From Pandoraea eparura (GTDB lineage Bacteria; Pseudomonadota; Gammaproteobacteria; Burkholderiales; Burkholderiaceae): DNA of 64,000 nt. Made by a program: the position numbers and the translations under genes. Every line of letters begins with the position of its first letter. The stretch's first letter is position 1. The notes under the pieces were generated by a model. That model was not told the origin of the DNA and made no database searches. It saw nothing but the letters and a program-made list of their open reading frames with translations. Shown piece after piece: positions 35,160-43,742 of this stretch. The stretch lies in contig NZ_CABPSH010000005.1 of NCBI RefSeq assembly GCF_902459725.1, forward strand, positions 124,001 through 188,000, read 5' to 3'.

Positions 35160-35195
35160 AGCGCCGGCCGGCATTTGCCCGCCGGCGCTTTTTTT
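35160..35195 (+). terminator. Rho-independent terminator of the porin gene
   Basis: AGCGCCGGC (35160-35168) and GCCGGCGCT (35181-35189) form a perfect nine-pair GC stem followed by seven T (35189-35195), 52 bases after the porin stop. This isolates the porin from the operon that follows. Confidence 0.93.
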
Positions 35196-35245
35196 GTTTC
35201 GCCCCTTGTGTTTGTCGCGCAACGCCTTTGGGTGCGGGTTTCCCC

Positions 35246-35288
35246 TAGTCAAAAAATAATTTTGACTACGCCAATCCCTCCCTATAAT
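35246..35288 (+). promoter_or_regulatory. Promoter of the catabolic operon with overlapping inverted repeat
   Basis: A perfect -10 TATAAT is at 35283-35288. TTGACT at 35262-35267 would be the -35, with 15 bases between (16 using TTTGAC). A perfect inverted repeat, TAGTCAAAA (35246-35254) and TTTTGACTA (35260-35268) around AATAA, covers the -35. A protein bound there would block or assist RNA polymerase. Transcription should begin near 35295, at the edge of the shared operator motif. Confidence 0.75.
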
Positions 35289-35293
35289 TGATC

Positions 35294-35327
35294 CATAAGT
35301 AAATCAACGTTTCGTATATGAAACGCG
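35294..35327 (+). promoter_or_regulatory. Shared operator-like motif, copy 2 (catabolic operon)
   Basis: Begins CATAAGTAAATCAACGTTTC, matching copy 1 except at two of the first 20 bases. It contains CGTTTCGTATATGAAACG (35308-35325), a near-perfect palindrome. It lies just after the -10 box, where a repressor would block the start of transcription. The IclR protein encoded inside the operon (39529-40470) is the best candidate. Confidence 0.75.
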
Positions 35328-35423
35328 CCCCGCAAGGGGAGACAGGCTGGCAGGCCATGCAGGCAAAATGCCGCAGCAGGCTGCCCGAGGCAAGTTGAAC
35401 ATCCAGAAACACGGTGGTTTCCC

Positions 35424-36293
35424 ATGCTCAGGTCGATTCAATTGAAGGACGCGAACGTAGCCGAGGCGAATGCCGAGGCACGCCAGGCGCAGCCGGCGGC
35501 GGCCCCCCTGCCGTTCGCCATCGAATACCGCGGCGTCACGCGTCGGTTCAAAAATCGCCAGGGCAAGGGCGAGATGACGGCCGTCTCGGACGTCTCCATC
35601 GGCATCAAGGCCGGTGAGTTCGTCTCGCTGATCGGCCCGAGCGGCTGCGGCAAGAGCACGCTGCTCAACATGGGCGCCGGTCTCTACGCGCCGAGCGAAG
35701 GGCAGGTGACGCTCGCGGGCAAGCCGGTGCGCGGCCCGTCGCAGCAAGTCGCATTCATGTTGCAGAAAGACCTGCTCATGCCGTGGCGCTCGATCCAGAA
35801 GAACGTCGAGCTGGGCATGCAGATTCGCGGGCGCAGCAAGGCCGAGCGTGCGGAAGTGGCCAAGGCGCTGCTTGCGCGCTGCCACCTGAAGGGTTTCGAG
35901 AATCACTATCCGCACCAGCTCTCGGGCGGCATGCGTCAGCGCGCGGCCCTGGCGAGAACGCTGGCCGTCGAGCCGGACGTGCTGCTCATGGACGAGCCGT
36001 TCTCGGCGCTCGATGCGCAGACCAAGATGGTGCTCCAGCAGGATCTCGCGCAGATGCTCGCCGACGAAGGCAAGACCGCGCTGATGATCACCCACGACCT
36101 CGCCGAAGCGATCGCGCTGTCGGATCGCGTGTTCGTCATGAGCGAGCGCCCGGGCACGATCATCGAGGAGATCACGGTTGATCTGCCGCACCGTGATAAC
36201 CCGATCGAGCGTCGCAAGCAGGCGGGCATGAACGAATACGTGGCCCATCTGATGGAACTGCTCAAGGTGGGGCGCGACGACCACCTCGGTTGA
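35424..36293 (+). CDS. ABC transporter ATP-binding protein (SsuB/TauB/NrtD type)
   Basis: A 289-residue ATPase of the nitrate/sulfonate/taurine import family. Walker A GPSGCGKST is at 71-79, the Q-loop at QKDLLMPW, signature LSGGMRQR at 166-173, Walker B VLLMDEP at 186-192 and the H-loop at MITHDLAEA. About 30 extra residues come before the domain. It pairs with the permease just downstream; the matching binding protein is eight genes further on. The leader between the promoter and this ATG is about 130 bases and holds a 13-codon ORF (35357-35398). The ribosome site is weak (GGTGG). Confidence 0.92.
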   Translation: MLRSIQLKDANVAEANAEARQAQPAAAPLPFAIEYRGVTRRFKNRQGKGEMTAVSDVSIGIKAGEFVSLIGPSGCGKSTLLNMGAGLYAPSEGQVTLAGKPVRGPSQQVAFMLQKDLLMPWRSIQKNVELGMQIRGRSKAERAEVAKALLARCHLKGFENHYPHQLSGGMRQRAALARTLAVEPDVLLMDEPFSALDAQTKMVLQQDLAQMLADEGKTALMITHDLAEAIALSDRVFVMSERPGTIIEEITVDLPHRDNPIERRKQAGMNEYVAHLMELLKVGRDDHLG

Positions 36294-36332
36294 TCCTCGT
36301 CCCCGACACTGCAAGACACTGGAATCCTCGCT

Positions 36333-37115
36333 ATGAAATCCCTTTCCAAAACGCAACTGACCGTTGGCAGCTTCGTGTTGCTGCTGATCTTCGCGGCCAT
36401 CTGGCAATGGGGCCCGACGGCGTTCGGCGTGCCCGAGTTCGTGCTGCCCAAACTGTCGTCGACCGTGATCGAAGGCGCCCGCATGTTCCAGGTCGAGAAC
36501 CTGTGGCTGCACATCGGCGTGACGGCTATCGAAGTGATCGCGGGCTTCGTGATCGGCTCGGCGCTGGGCGTACTGATCGGCGTGATCCTTGGCCTGTCGC
36601 CGTCGACCGAAGCCATGCTCTCGCCGTACATCCTCGCGCTGCAGATCGCACCGAAGGTCGCGTTTGCGCCGCTCTTCGTCATGTGGATGGGGTACACGAT
36701 CTACCCGAAGATCCTCGTAGCCGTGCTGATTGTCTTCTTCCCCGTGATGATCAATGTGCTCGGCGCCGTGCGCGCCGTCGACCCGGACATGGTCAACCTG
36801 GTGCGCGCCCTGTGCGGTCGCCGCTGGCAGATCTTCCGCTTCGTTGAATTCCCGTCGGCCATGCAGGCGCTCTTCGCGGGCTTGCGCATCGCATCGACGC
36901 TGGCCGTGATCGGCGTGACCGTGGGTGAGCTGGTCGGTGGCGACCGCGGCCTGGGCTATCTGCTGGTGTATGGCGAAGGCCAGGGCAATACCGCGATGGT
37001 GTTCGTCTCCATCGCCGGGTTGACCGTCATCGGTATCGCGGCTTACGCCGCCGTGGTCTGGCTGGAGCGCCGCGCGTTGCACTACGTGCCGCGTGCCGCG
37101 ATGAACATCGCCTGA
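36333..37115 (+). CDS. ABC transporter permease (SsuC/TauC type)
   Basis: A 260-residue inner-membrane permease with about six helices. The family features are HIGVTAIEVIAGFVIGSALG, the cytoplasmic EAA-like loop (NLVRALCGRRWQIFRFVEFP SA) and GLRIASTLAVIGVTVGELVG. It forms the import channel with the ATPase 40 bases upstream and the substrate-binding protein encoded at 45314. Aromatic or sulfonate-like solutes are plausible, but the ligand is not known. Confidence 0.92.
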   Translation: MKSLSKTQLTVGSFVLLLIFAAIWQWGPTAFGVPEFVLPKLSSTVIEGARMFQVENLWLHIGVTAIEVIAGFVIGSALGVLIGVILGLSPSTEAMLSPYILALQIAPKVAFAPLFVMWMGYTIYPKILVAVLIVFFPVMINVLGAVRAVDPDMVNLVRALCGRRWQIFRFVEFPSAMQALFAGLRIASTLAVIGVTVGELVGGDRGLGYLLVYGEGQGNTAMVFVSIAGLTVIGIAAYAAVVWLERRALHYVPRAAMNIA

Positions 37116-37133
37116 ACGACGAGGAAATTCAAC

Positions 37134-37925
37134 GTGAACGAATTGCCCATCCTCCCGCTCGACGCCAACACGCTGGCGCCGCTCGACGGCAAGAAGCTGT
37201 TGATCACCGGTGGCGCGCGTGGCCTTGGCGAAGGGTTCGTCCGTGCCGCCGTGGCACGCGGTGCGCAAGTCACGATTGCCGATATCGCGTCGCAGGCCGG
37301 CGAGGCCCTCGCGGCCGAGCTGAGCGGTGCGGGACATGCCGTGTCGTTCGTGCGCGTCGATCTGTCCGATCCGGCATCGGTCGATGCGGCCGCCAAGGTG
37401 GCTGCCGAGCGCATGGGCGGCATCGATGGGCTGGTCAACAACGGTGCGATCACCAACTCGGGCGGCAAGCTGGCCGCCGAGTTGAGCATCGAGACGTGGG
37501 ATGCGGTCATGAACGTCAACGTGCGCGGCACCTGGCTCATGACGATGGCCGCGCTGCCGTTCCTGCGCGTTTGCGGACAGGGGCGCGTCGTGAACATCGC
37601 GTCGGATACTGCGCTGTGGGGCGCGCCGCGGCTGCTCGCTTACGCCGCCAGCAAGGGCGCCGTGATGGCGATGACGCGCTCGCTCGCCCGCGAACTCGGC
37701 CCGGACGGCATCACCGTCAACGCCATCGCGCCGGGGCTCGTGGAGGTGGAAGCCACGGCCTACGTGCCCGCTGAGCGCCATCGTCATTACCTGGAGGGAC
37801 GTGCGTTGCCGCGCGCCCAGGTGCCCGACGACGTGATCGGCCCGGTGCTGTTTCTGCTCTCCGATGCTTCCCGTTTCGTGACCGGGCAGGTACTGCCGGT
37901 CAACGGCGGCTTCGTGATGCCCTGA
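37134..37925 (+). CDS. Short-chain dehydrogenase/reductase (classical SDR)
   Basis: A 263-residue NAD(P)-dependent SDR with all classical elements: TGGARGLGEG at 25-34, NNGA near 102, catalytic Ser157, Tyr170 and Lys174 in YAASKGAV. It starts with GTG at 37134 after GAGGAA. It lies 18 bases after the permease, in the same operon. It would interconvert a hydroxyl and a keto group in the catabolic route, for example oxidising a cis-diol or a side-chain alcohol. Contrast the second SDR of the operon, which lacks the Tyr/Lys pair. Confidence 0.9.
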   Translation: MNELPILPLDANTLAPLDGKKLLITGGARGLGEGFVRAAVARGAQVTIADIASQAGEALAAELSGAGHAVSFVRVDLSDPASVDAAAKVAAERMGGIDGLVNNGAITNSGGKLAAELSIETWDAVMNVNVRGTWLMTMAALPFLRVCGQGRVVNIASDTALWGAPRLLAYAASKGAVMAMTRSLARELGPDGITVNAIAPGLVEVEATAYVPAERHRHYLEGRALPRAQVPDDVIGPVLFLLSDASRFVTGQVLPVNGGFVMP

Positions 37926-37965
37926 CGAGCCGTCCTCATTCGCAACGCCTTCAAGGAGTTAGACC

Positions 37966-38523
37966 ATGGCGCAAGCCGACGCTAAAAACACCGCGACGCC
38001 GCAGGCTGTCGAGAGCTGGACGCAGGCCGAAGGCCAGGCATTCGGCGACTGGCTGGACACGCGCGTAGCCCGTTTCTCGACGCGCAAGTACGACTGGGAC
38101 GCGCTGAAGTTCCAGGCCGACTACGACCCGAAGTACCGCCGTGCGCAAATGCGCTACGTCGGCACGGGCGGCACGGGCGTGGCCAAGGACATCAACACGG
38201 TACCTGCCGGTCACTTCACGTTCTCGACGATGGTGATCCCGGCCGGCAACATCGGCCCGAGCCACATCCATATGGATGTCGAAGAAATCTTCTTCGTGAT
38301 GCGCGGCAAGATGAAGGTGATCTGCGAGCGCGACGGCGAAACCTGGGAAGCCATTCTCGGTGAACGCGACCTGATCTCGGTGCCGCCGGGCGTGTATCGC
38401 ACGGAAATCAACATCGGTGACGAAGACGCGCTCATGTGCGTGATGCTTGGCTCGCAAAAGCCGGTCACGCCGACGTACCCGCCCGATTCGCCGCTCGCGC
38501 AGATCAAGCGCGATCTGAAGTAA
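37966..38523 (+). CDS. Cupin-domain protein
   Basis: A 185-residue single-cupin protein. Motif 1 is present as GPSHIHMDVEEIFFVMRGKMKV with metal ligands His100, His102 and Glu106. The second motif is weak (ISVPPGVYRTEIN, without the usual His). It may bind a metal and act as isomerase, lyase or dioxygenase on a pathway intermediate, or only bind it. AAGGAG lies eight bases before the ATG. An imperfect 32-base hairpin follows in the gap to the hydrolase gene. Confidence 0.85.
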   Translation: MAQADAKNTATPQAVESWTQAEGQAFGDWLDTRVARFSTRKYDWDALKFQADYDPKYRRAQMRYVGTGGTGVAKDINTVPAGHFTFSTMVIPAGNIGPSHIHMDVEEIFFVMRGKMKVICERDGETWEAILGERDLISVPPGVYRTEINIGDEDALMCVMLGSQKPVTPTYPPDSPLAQIKRDLK

Positions 38524-38551
38524 GCCGCCGGGGGCCGTTGTCCCGGAAAGT

Positions 38552-38583
38552 CCGGTGAGGGGGCGTCGCAGTCCCCACACCGG
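38552..38583 (+). promoter_or_regulatory. Intercistronic hairpin between the cupin and hydrolase genes
   Basis: CCGGTGAGGGG (38552-38562) pairs with CCCCACACCGG (38573-38583) over ten base pairs with one A-A mismatch and a ten-base loop. No U-tract follows. It may protect or divide the mRNA of the long operon, or attenuate it. Confidence 0.5.
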
Positions 38584-38618
38584 CAGAAATTCACGAAGCG
38601 AGACGTTCAGTCCAAGCC

Positions 38619-39527
38619 ATGCAAGTCGAAGCCTTTCAGTCCGAAGTACCCGAAGATGCCGCCGTCGCGCCGCTGTGCGCGCGTCTGGACGCCTTCCCGT
38701 ACTGCACCGTCGCCACGCGCGCGGGCACCGTCGGCTATCGCAGCGCTGGAACGCAAGCCGAGGAGGCCGTGCCGGTCGTGATGCTGCATGGCATCGGATC
38801 GGGCGCGGCATCGTGGCTTGCGCAATTCGAAGCCACGAACCTGCATGCCGCGCTGTATGCGTGGGACGCGCCGGGCTATGGAAAGACGACGAATGTCGCC
38901 GACGCCGAGCCGCACGCCGACGCCTACGCCGATGCGCTGGAGGCGTGGCTCGATGCGCTGGGGCTGGCAAGCGTCGCGCTCGTCGGTCATTCGCTGGGCG
39001 CGATCATGGCGACCCAGTTCGCGAGTCGTGCGCCGCAGCGCGTGCGCGGGCTCTTTCTCTGCTCGCCGGCCGGCGGTTACGGCAAGGCCGAGGCGCAGGT
39101 GCGTCTGAGCAAGCGCGACAGTCGTCTGGCGATGCTCGACAAGCTCGGCCCGGCCGGCATGGCGCGCGAGCGCAGCGACAACCTCGTTGCCCCGAACGCT
39201 GCGGCTCTGCCGCGCGCATGGGTGAAATGGAACATGGCACGCGTGCTGCCCGCGGGCTATCGTCAGGCAACGCATCTGCTCTCGAACGGCGACGTCGCCG
39301 GCGCGCTGGCGCAATATGTTGCGGCAAACGCGGGCCCGGTCGCGGTGGCGGTCGGTGCGCAAGACGCCGTGACGCCCCCGGCAGCTTGTCAGGCGATCGC
39401 CGACGTGGCCGGCGTGCCGCTGCAAATCATCGACGGTGCGGGACACGCGTCGTATATCGAAACGCCGGACGTTCTGAACATCGCGCTCGCCGCGTGGCTT
39501 GAACGTATCACGGCAGGAGCGCGTTGA
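38619..39527 (+). CDS. Alpha/beta-hydrolase
   Basis: A 302-residue serine hydrolase. The oxyanion motif HGIGSGAASW starts at 57, the nucleophile elbow GHSLGA at 123-128 gives Ser125, and GHASYIE gives the catalytic His276. The fold matches C-C bond hydrolases of meta-cleavage products (BphD/MhpC-like) and lactonases or esterases. With an extradiol dioxygenase in the same operon, cleavage of a ring-fission product or of an ester/lactone intermediate is plausible. It is followed by one base and then the start of the IclR gene. Confidence 0.88.
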   Translation: MQVEAFQSEVPEDAAVAPLCARLDAFPYCTVATRAGTVGYRSAGTQAEEAVPVVMLHGIGSGAASWLAQFEATNLHAALYAWDAPGYGKTTNVADAEPHADAYADALEAWLDALGLASVALVGHSLGAIMATQFASRAPQRVRGLFLCSPAGGYGKAEAQVRLSKRDSRLAMLDKLGPAGMARERSDNLVAPNAAALPRAWVKWNMARVLPAGYRQATHLLSNGDVAGALAQYVAANAGPVAVAVGAQDAVTPPAACQAIADVAGVPLQIIDGAGHASYIETPDVLNIALAAWLERITAGAR

Positions 39528-39528
39528 G

Positions 39529-40470
39529 ATGGCACCGGCAACTCTGAAGCGCACCACGGCAATGGCCGAAGCGCTCACCGACGACGACATGCTGCCCGAC
39601 CCGGCGATGCCAGGCGACGGCGACGATCCGGTCGACGGCGCGGCCACCGAGACGCGCTACCTGGTGCCGGGCCTTGAGCGCGGCCTGCGCATTCTCACGC
39701 AATTTTCGCCGCGCGAGCCGGTGTTCAGCGCGCCGGAGCTGTCGCAACGACTGGGCATTCCGCGTACGACCGTCTTCCGCTTGTTGCAGACGCTCGAAGC
39801 GATGGGCTTCCTGGAGCGTGCGGGCAGCGAAAAGAATTTCCGTCTGGGCGTGGCCGTGCTGCGTCTGGGCTTTGAATATCTCAGCTCGCTGGAGCTGACC
39901 GATCTGGGCATTCCGATCATCGAGCGGTTGCGCGACGCCACCCAGCTCACGTCGCACATCGTGATCCGCGACGGTCGCGACATCGTGTTCGTAGCGAAGG
40001 CGCAGAGCGTGGCGGGCGTGTTCAATTCGATCAAGGTCAACGTCGGCACGCGTCTGCCGGCCCACGCGACCGTGCACGGCCATGTGCTGATGGGCGACCT
40101 GACGCTGGCCGAGCTTCGCGCGCTGTACCCCGAAAAGACGCTCGACAAATACACGCCGCAAACGCCGGAGACGGTCACGGAACTGTTCGAGCGCGTGCGC
40201 GAAGACGCCGAGCGTGGCTATGCCGTGTCGGCATCGTCGTTCGAGCGCGGCATCAGCGTGGTGAGCGCGCCGGTGCGCAACGATGCGGGACGCATCTGCG
40301 CGGCGATCACTGTCACCATTCCGCGCGCCACCATCGACGCGTCGGTGCTTGACGCGGGTTTGATCGGACAGGTGCGCGAGGCGGCCGACGCCCTGTCGCA
40401 CCGCCTGAACTACCGGCCGGGCAGCGACGGCCGTGCCACCCCCTATATGAAGTCACTGGGATTGAAATGA
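39529..40470 (+). CDS. IclR-family regulator inside the catabolic operon
   Basis: A 313-residue regulator. After a 40-residue acidic N-terminus comes the IclR winged HTH (VPGLERGLRILTQFSPREPV, FSAPELSQRLGIPRTTVFRL) and then the effector domain (DLGIPIIERLRDATQLTSHI; VGTRLPAHATVHGHVLMGDL; GYAVSASSFERGISVVSAPV). AGGAG lies nine bases before the ATG at 39529. Being within the operon, it probably controls its own transcript through the palindrome at 35308-35325 and the porin through the related site at 33880-33899. The ligand is presumably a substrate or intermediate. Confidence 0.9.
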   Translation: MAPATLKRTTAMAEALTDDDMLPDPAMPGDGDDPVDGAATETRYLVPGLERGLRILTQFSPREPVFSAPELSQRLGIPRTTVFRLLQTLEAMGFLERAGSEKNFRLGVAVLRLGFEYLSSLELTDLGIPIIERLRDATQLTSHIVIRDGRDIVFVAKAQSVAGVFNSIKVNVGTRLPAHATVHGHVLMGDLTLAELRALYPEKTLDKYTPQTPETVTELFERVREDAERGYAVSASSFERGISVVSAPVRNDAGRICAAITVTIPRATIDASVLDAGLIGQVREAADALSHRLNYRPGSDGRATPYMKSLGLK

Positions 40471-41273
40471 TCAAGATCGACCTCACTCCACGCGCGGCGC
40501 TGGTCACGGGCGGCTCGTCCGGCATCGGCCTCGCGACGGCCGAGCGCCTGCTCGACGCCGGTGCCGCTGTCGCCATCTGCGGGCGCAACCCCGAGCGACT
40601 GGCGCAAGCCGAAGCCCGCCTGCGCGAGCGCCATCCCGAGGCGCGCCTCATCGCCGCACAGTGCGACGTGCTCGATGCGAACGATGTCGCCGGGCTGGCC
40701 GAACGGATCCGTCGCGAGTTCGGTCGTCTCGACATGCTTGTCAACAACGCGGGCCAAGGCCGTGTATCGACGTTTGCCGACACGACCGACGACGCCTGGC
40801 GCGAAGAGCTGGAACTGAAGTACTTCAGCGTCATTCGCACCACGCGCGCCTGCCTGCCGATGCTGCGCGACGCGGCACGCGAGACCGGGGACGCGGCCAT
40901 CGTCTGCGTCAACTCGTTGCTCGCGCTCCAGCCGGAGCCGCACATGGTGGCAACGTCGTCGGCGCGCGCGGGCATCCAGAATCTGGTGCGTTCGATGGCA
41001 AGCGAATTCGCGCCGGACGGCGTGCGCGTCAACAGCATCCTGATCGGACTGGTGGAGTCGGGTCAGTGGCGCCGGCGCCATGCCACGCAAGGCGAAGGCA
41101 AGACCTGGGAGGAATGGACCGGCGAGTTGGCGCGCAAGAAGCAAATCCAGTTGCAACGTCTGGGCAGGCCTGAAGAGGCGGCCGCAGCGATCTTTTTCCT
41201 GGCGAGCCCGCAGTCGTCCTATACGACGGGTAGCCACATCGATGTTTCCGGAGGCTTGGCAAGACATGTCTAA
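40467..41273 (+). CDS. SDR-family protein lacking the catalytic Tyr and Lys
   Basis: A 268-residue Rossmann protein with good cofactor motifs (TGGSSGIGLATAERLL at 14-29; NNAGQG at 93-98) and Ser150. At the places of Tyr (13 after Ser) and Lys (4 further) it has Thr163 and Arg167, in the sequence MVATSSARAGIQNLVRSMAS. The change is in both key residues with the fold intact, so it belongs to a divergent subfamily and is not a decayed gene. It may use other chemistry, or bind NAD(P) and substrate as a partner. It overlaps the IclR stop (ATGA) and the start of the ThDP gene. Confidence 0.87.
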   Translation: MIKIDLTPRAALVTGGSSGIGLATAERLLDAGAAVAICGRNPERLAQAEARLRERHPEARLIAAQCDVLDANDVAGLAERIRREFGRLDMLVNNAGQGRVSTFADTTDDAWREELELKYFSVIRTTRACLPMLRDAARETGDAAIVCVNSLLALQPEPHMVATSSARAGIQNLVRSMASEFAPDGVRVNSILIGLVESGQWRRRHATQGEGKTWEEWTGELARKKQIQLQRLGRPEEAAAAIFFLASPQSSYTTGSHIDVSGGLARHV

Positions 41274-42918
41274 CACAACCACCGTCGGCGAAGTCATCGC
41301 GGCGTTTCTCGAGCAGTGCGGTGTGAAGACCGCATTCGGCGTGATCTCGATTCACAACATGCCGATCCTGGACGCGATCGCGCGTCGCGACAAGATCCGT
41401 TACGTCGGCGCGCGCGGCGAAGCCGGCGCACTGAACATGGCCGATGGCCTCGCCCGTGTCTCGGGCGGCCTCGGCGTGGCCTTCACGAGCACGGGGACCG
41501 CGGCGGGCAACGCGGCGGGCGCCATGGTCGAAGCGCTGACCGCCGGCACGCCGGTGCTGCACATTACCGGCCAGATCGAAACCGAGTTCCTCGACCGCGA
41601 TCTCGCCTATATCCACGAAGCGCCCGATCAGCTCAGCATGCTGCACGCGATCTCGAAGGCCGCGTACCGCGTGCGTTGCGTCGACACTGCGCTCTCGACC
41701 GTGCGTGAAGCCGTGCGCGCCGCGCTCACGGCGCCTGCCGGCCCGGTGAGCGTCGAGATTCCCATCGACATCCAGGCGGCGGAAATCGAATGGCCCGCCG
41801 ATCTGGCCGCGCCGCACATCACGGTGCCGACGCACGACGACGCCCGTGTGGCCGAACTGGCCGACAAGCTGGCCGCCGCGCATCGTCCGATGCTGTGGCT
41901 GGGCGGTGGGGCGCGTGGGGCGGAAGCCGCCGTCAAGCGTCTGGTCGATATGGGCTTCGGCGTGGTCACCAGTGTGCAGGGTCGCGGCATCGTGCCGGAA
42001 GATCATGCCGCCACGCTCGGCGCGTTCAACATCCACCCGACGGTCGAGACGTTCTACAAGTCGTGCGACGCCGTGCTCGTGGTCGGTTCGCGTCTGCGTG
42101 GCAACGAAACGCTCAAGTACAAGCTCGCGCTGCCGCGCCCGCTCTACCGCGTCGACGCCGATGGCCTGGCGGATGGCCGTGGCTACCGCAACGATCTGTT
42201 CGTCCAGGGCGACGCCGCACGCGTGCTGAACGCACTGGCTGACCGTCTGCAAGGGCGCCTGTCGATCGATCCGGCGTTCCACGCCGATCTCGCGGCCGCT
42301 CGCGAGGTGGCCGTCAAGCAGGTCGCGGAAGGGCTCGGCCCGTACCGTCAGCTCGTCGCCGCCCTGCAAGGCGCGTTGGGCCGCGACTTCAACTGGGTGC
42401 GCGACGTCACGATCTCGAACAGCACGTGGGGCAACCGTCTGCTGAAGATCTTCTCGCCGCGCGCCGGTGTGCACGCACTGGGCGGCGGGATCGGTCAGGG
42501 TATGCAGATGGGCATCGGCGCGGCGCTCGCGGGCAACGCGAAGAAGACCGTGGCCCTGTGCGGCGACGGTGGTCTGATGGTCAATGTGGGCGAACTCGCC
42601 ACCGCCGTGCAGGAAAAGGCACCGGTCATCATCCTGCTGATGAACGATCAATGCTACGGCGTGATCCGCAACATCCAGGACGCGCAGTACGGCGGTCGCC
42701 GTCATTACGTGCAGCTTCACCAGCCGGATTTCGCCGCGTTCTGCGCGAGCCTGCAGCTCAAGCACGAGCGCATCACGGCCATCGATCAGGCGGAAGCGGC
42801 GGTCGCACGCGCCGTGGCGCACGACGGTCCGGTGCTGCTCGAAGTGGACATGCTGTCGGTCGGCAGCTTTGCGTCGCACTTTGCCGGTCCGCCGGTCCGG
42901 GAGCCTGCGAATGCATGA
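41266..42918 (+). CDS. Thiamine diphosphate-dependent enzyme (acetolactate synthase / benzoylformate decarboxylase superfamily)
   Basis: A 550-residue three-domain ThDP enzyme. The activating Glu52 is in [15 protein letters not shown]. The ThDP/Mg2+ motif is GDGGLMVN at 433-440 with the closing Asn460 in LLMNDQ. The middle domain (170-340) has [15 protein letters not shown]. It would decarboxylate a 2-oxo acid or join the resulting carbanion to an aldehyde. An aldehyde dehydrogenase two genes downstream suggests the product is an aldehyde. It is not IlvB: no small subunit gene is present. GGAGG lies ten bases before the ATG. It overlaps genes on both sides. Confidence 0.88.
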   Translation: MSNTTTVGEVIAAFLEQCGVKTAFGVISIHNMPILDAIARRDKIRYVGARGEAGALNMADGLARVSGGLGVAFTSTGTAAGNAAGAMVEALTAGTPVLHITGQIETEFLDRDLAYIHEAPDQLSMLHAISKAAYRVRCVDTALSTVREAVRAALTAPAGPVSVEIPIDIQAAEIEWPADLAAPHITVPTHDDARVAELADKLAAAHRPMLWLGGGARGAEAAVKRLVDMGFGVVTSVQGRGIVPEDHAATLGAFNIHPTVETFYKSCDAVLVVGSRLRGNETLKYKLALPRPLYRVDADGLADGRGYRNDLFVQGDAARVLNALADRLQGRLSIDPAFHADLAAAREVAVKQVAEGLGPYRQLVAALQGALGRDFNWVRDVTISNSTWGNRLLKIFSPRAGVHALGGGIGQGMQMGIGAALAGNAKKTVALCGDGGLMVNVGELATAVQEKAPVIILLMNDQCYGVIRNIQDAQYGGRRHYVQLHQPDFAAFCASLQLKHERITAIDQAEAAVARAVAHDGPVLLEVDMLSVGSFASHFAGPPVREPANA

Positions 42919-43729
42919 ATTGAACCACCGTCCCGTTGACGTCGCGCTGATCGGTTTCGGCGCGATCGGCTCGAAGGTCTACGAGGCGTGCGCGAGCGAT
43001 CCGTATCTGCGCGTGGGCCACGTGATCGTGCCGGAAGACGCTGCTGCCCGCGTGCGCGAGAGCGTGCGTGCGGACACCGAAGTGGTGTCGTCGGCGCAGG
43101 CGCTCTCCAGCCGTCCGGACTTCGTGCTCGAATGCGCGGGTCACAGCGCGCTGTCGGGCCACGTCGTGCCGCTGCTCAAGTCGGGGGTGGATTGCGCGGT
43201 GGCGTCGATCGGTGCGCTGTCCGACACCGATCTGCTCGCCGCGCTGGAACAGGCCGCCAAGGACGGCGCGTCGACCGTCACGCTGCTCTCGGGCGCCATC
43301 GGCGGCATCGATGCCATTGCGGCGGCGCGCGAAGGCGGTCTGGACGAAGTGCTTTACACCGGGCGCAAGCCGCCGATGGGCTGGCAAGGCACGCCTGCCG
43401 AGCAGGTCTGCGATCTGGCAACGCTCACCACCGCGACTGTGATCTTCGAGGGCAGCGCCCGTGACGCGGCGCGTCTGTATCCGAAGAACGCGAACGTGGC
43501 GGCGACGGTGGCCATCGCCGGTCTGGGGCTCGACGCGACGCGCGTGCGTTTGATCGCGGACCCGACCAGCACGCGCAACGTGCACCACATCGTCGCCCGC
43601 GGGGCGTTCGGCGAGATGTCGCTGGAGATGTGCGGCAAGCCGCTGCCGGACAACCCCAAGACGTCGGCACTCACGGCGTACTCGGCCATTCGCGCGCTAC
43701 GCAATCGCGTTGCGAACTGTGTGATTTAG
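42911..43729 (+). CDS. Aspartate dehydrogenase family protein (NadX-like)
   Basis: A 272-residue NAD(P) oxidoreductase. The Rossmann motif [16 protein letters not shown] is at 10-25, followed by [32 protein letters not shown] and the C-terminal [20 protein letters not shown] and [22 protein letters not shown]. This pattern is that of L-aspartate dehydrogenase, which interconverts Asp and iminosuccinate/oxaloacetate plus ammonia. NAD synthesis genes are absent here, so the enzyme probably acts on an amino or imino acid of the pathway. It overlaps the ThDP gene by eight bases; the aldehyde dehydrogenase gene follows after 13 bases. Confidence 0.87.
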   Translation: MHELNHRPVDVALIGFGAIGSKVYEACASDPYLRVGHVIVPEDAAARVRESVRADTEVVSSAQALSSRPDFVLECAGHSALSGHVVPLLKSGVDCAVASIGALSDTDLLAALEQAAKDGASTVTLLSGAIGGIDAIAAAREGGLDEVLYTGRKPPMGWQGTPAEQVCDLATLTTATVIFEGSARDAARLYPKNANVAATVAIAGLGLDATRVRLIADPTSTRNVHHIVARGAFGEMSLEMCGKPLPDNPKTSALTAYSAIRALRNRVANCVI

Positions 43730-43742
43730 CAGGAAGAGCATC

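Noticed and set aside
35304-37787. Minus-strand ORF of 827 codons opposite the ABC transporter and SDR genes
   Set aside because: His/Arg/Gln-rich translation without motifs; the plus-strand genes have complete family signatures.
41266-42918. Acetolactate synthase large subunit (ilvB)
   Set aside because: No small subunit or ketol-acid reductoisomerase nearby; context is catabolic and only superfamily motifs are shared.
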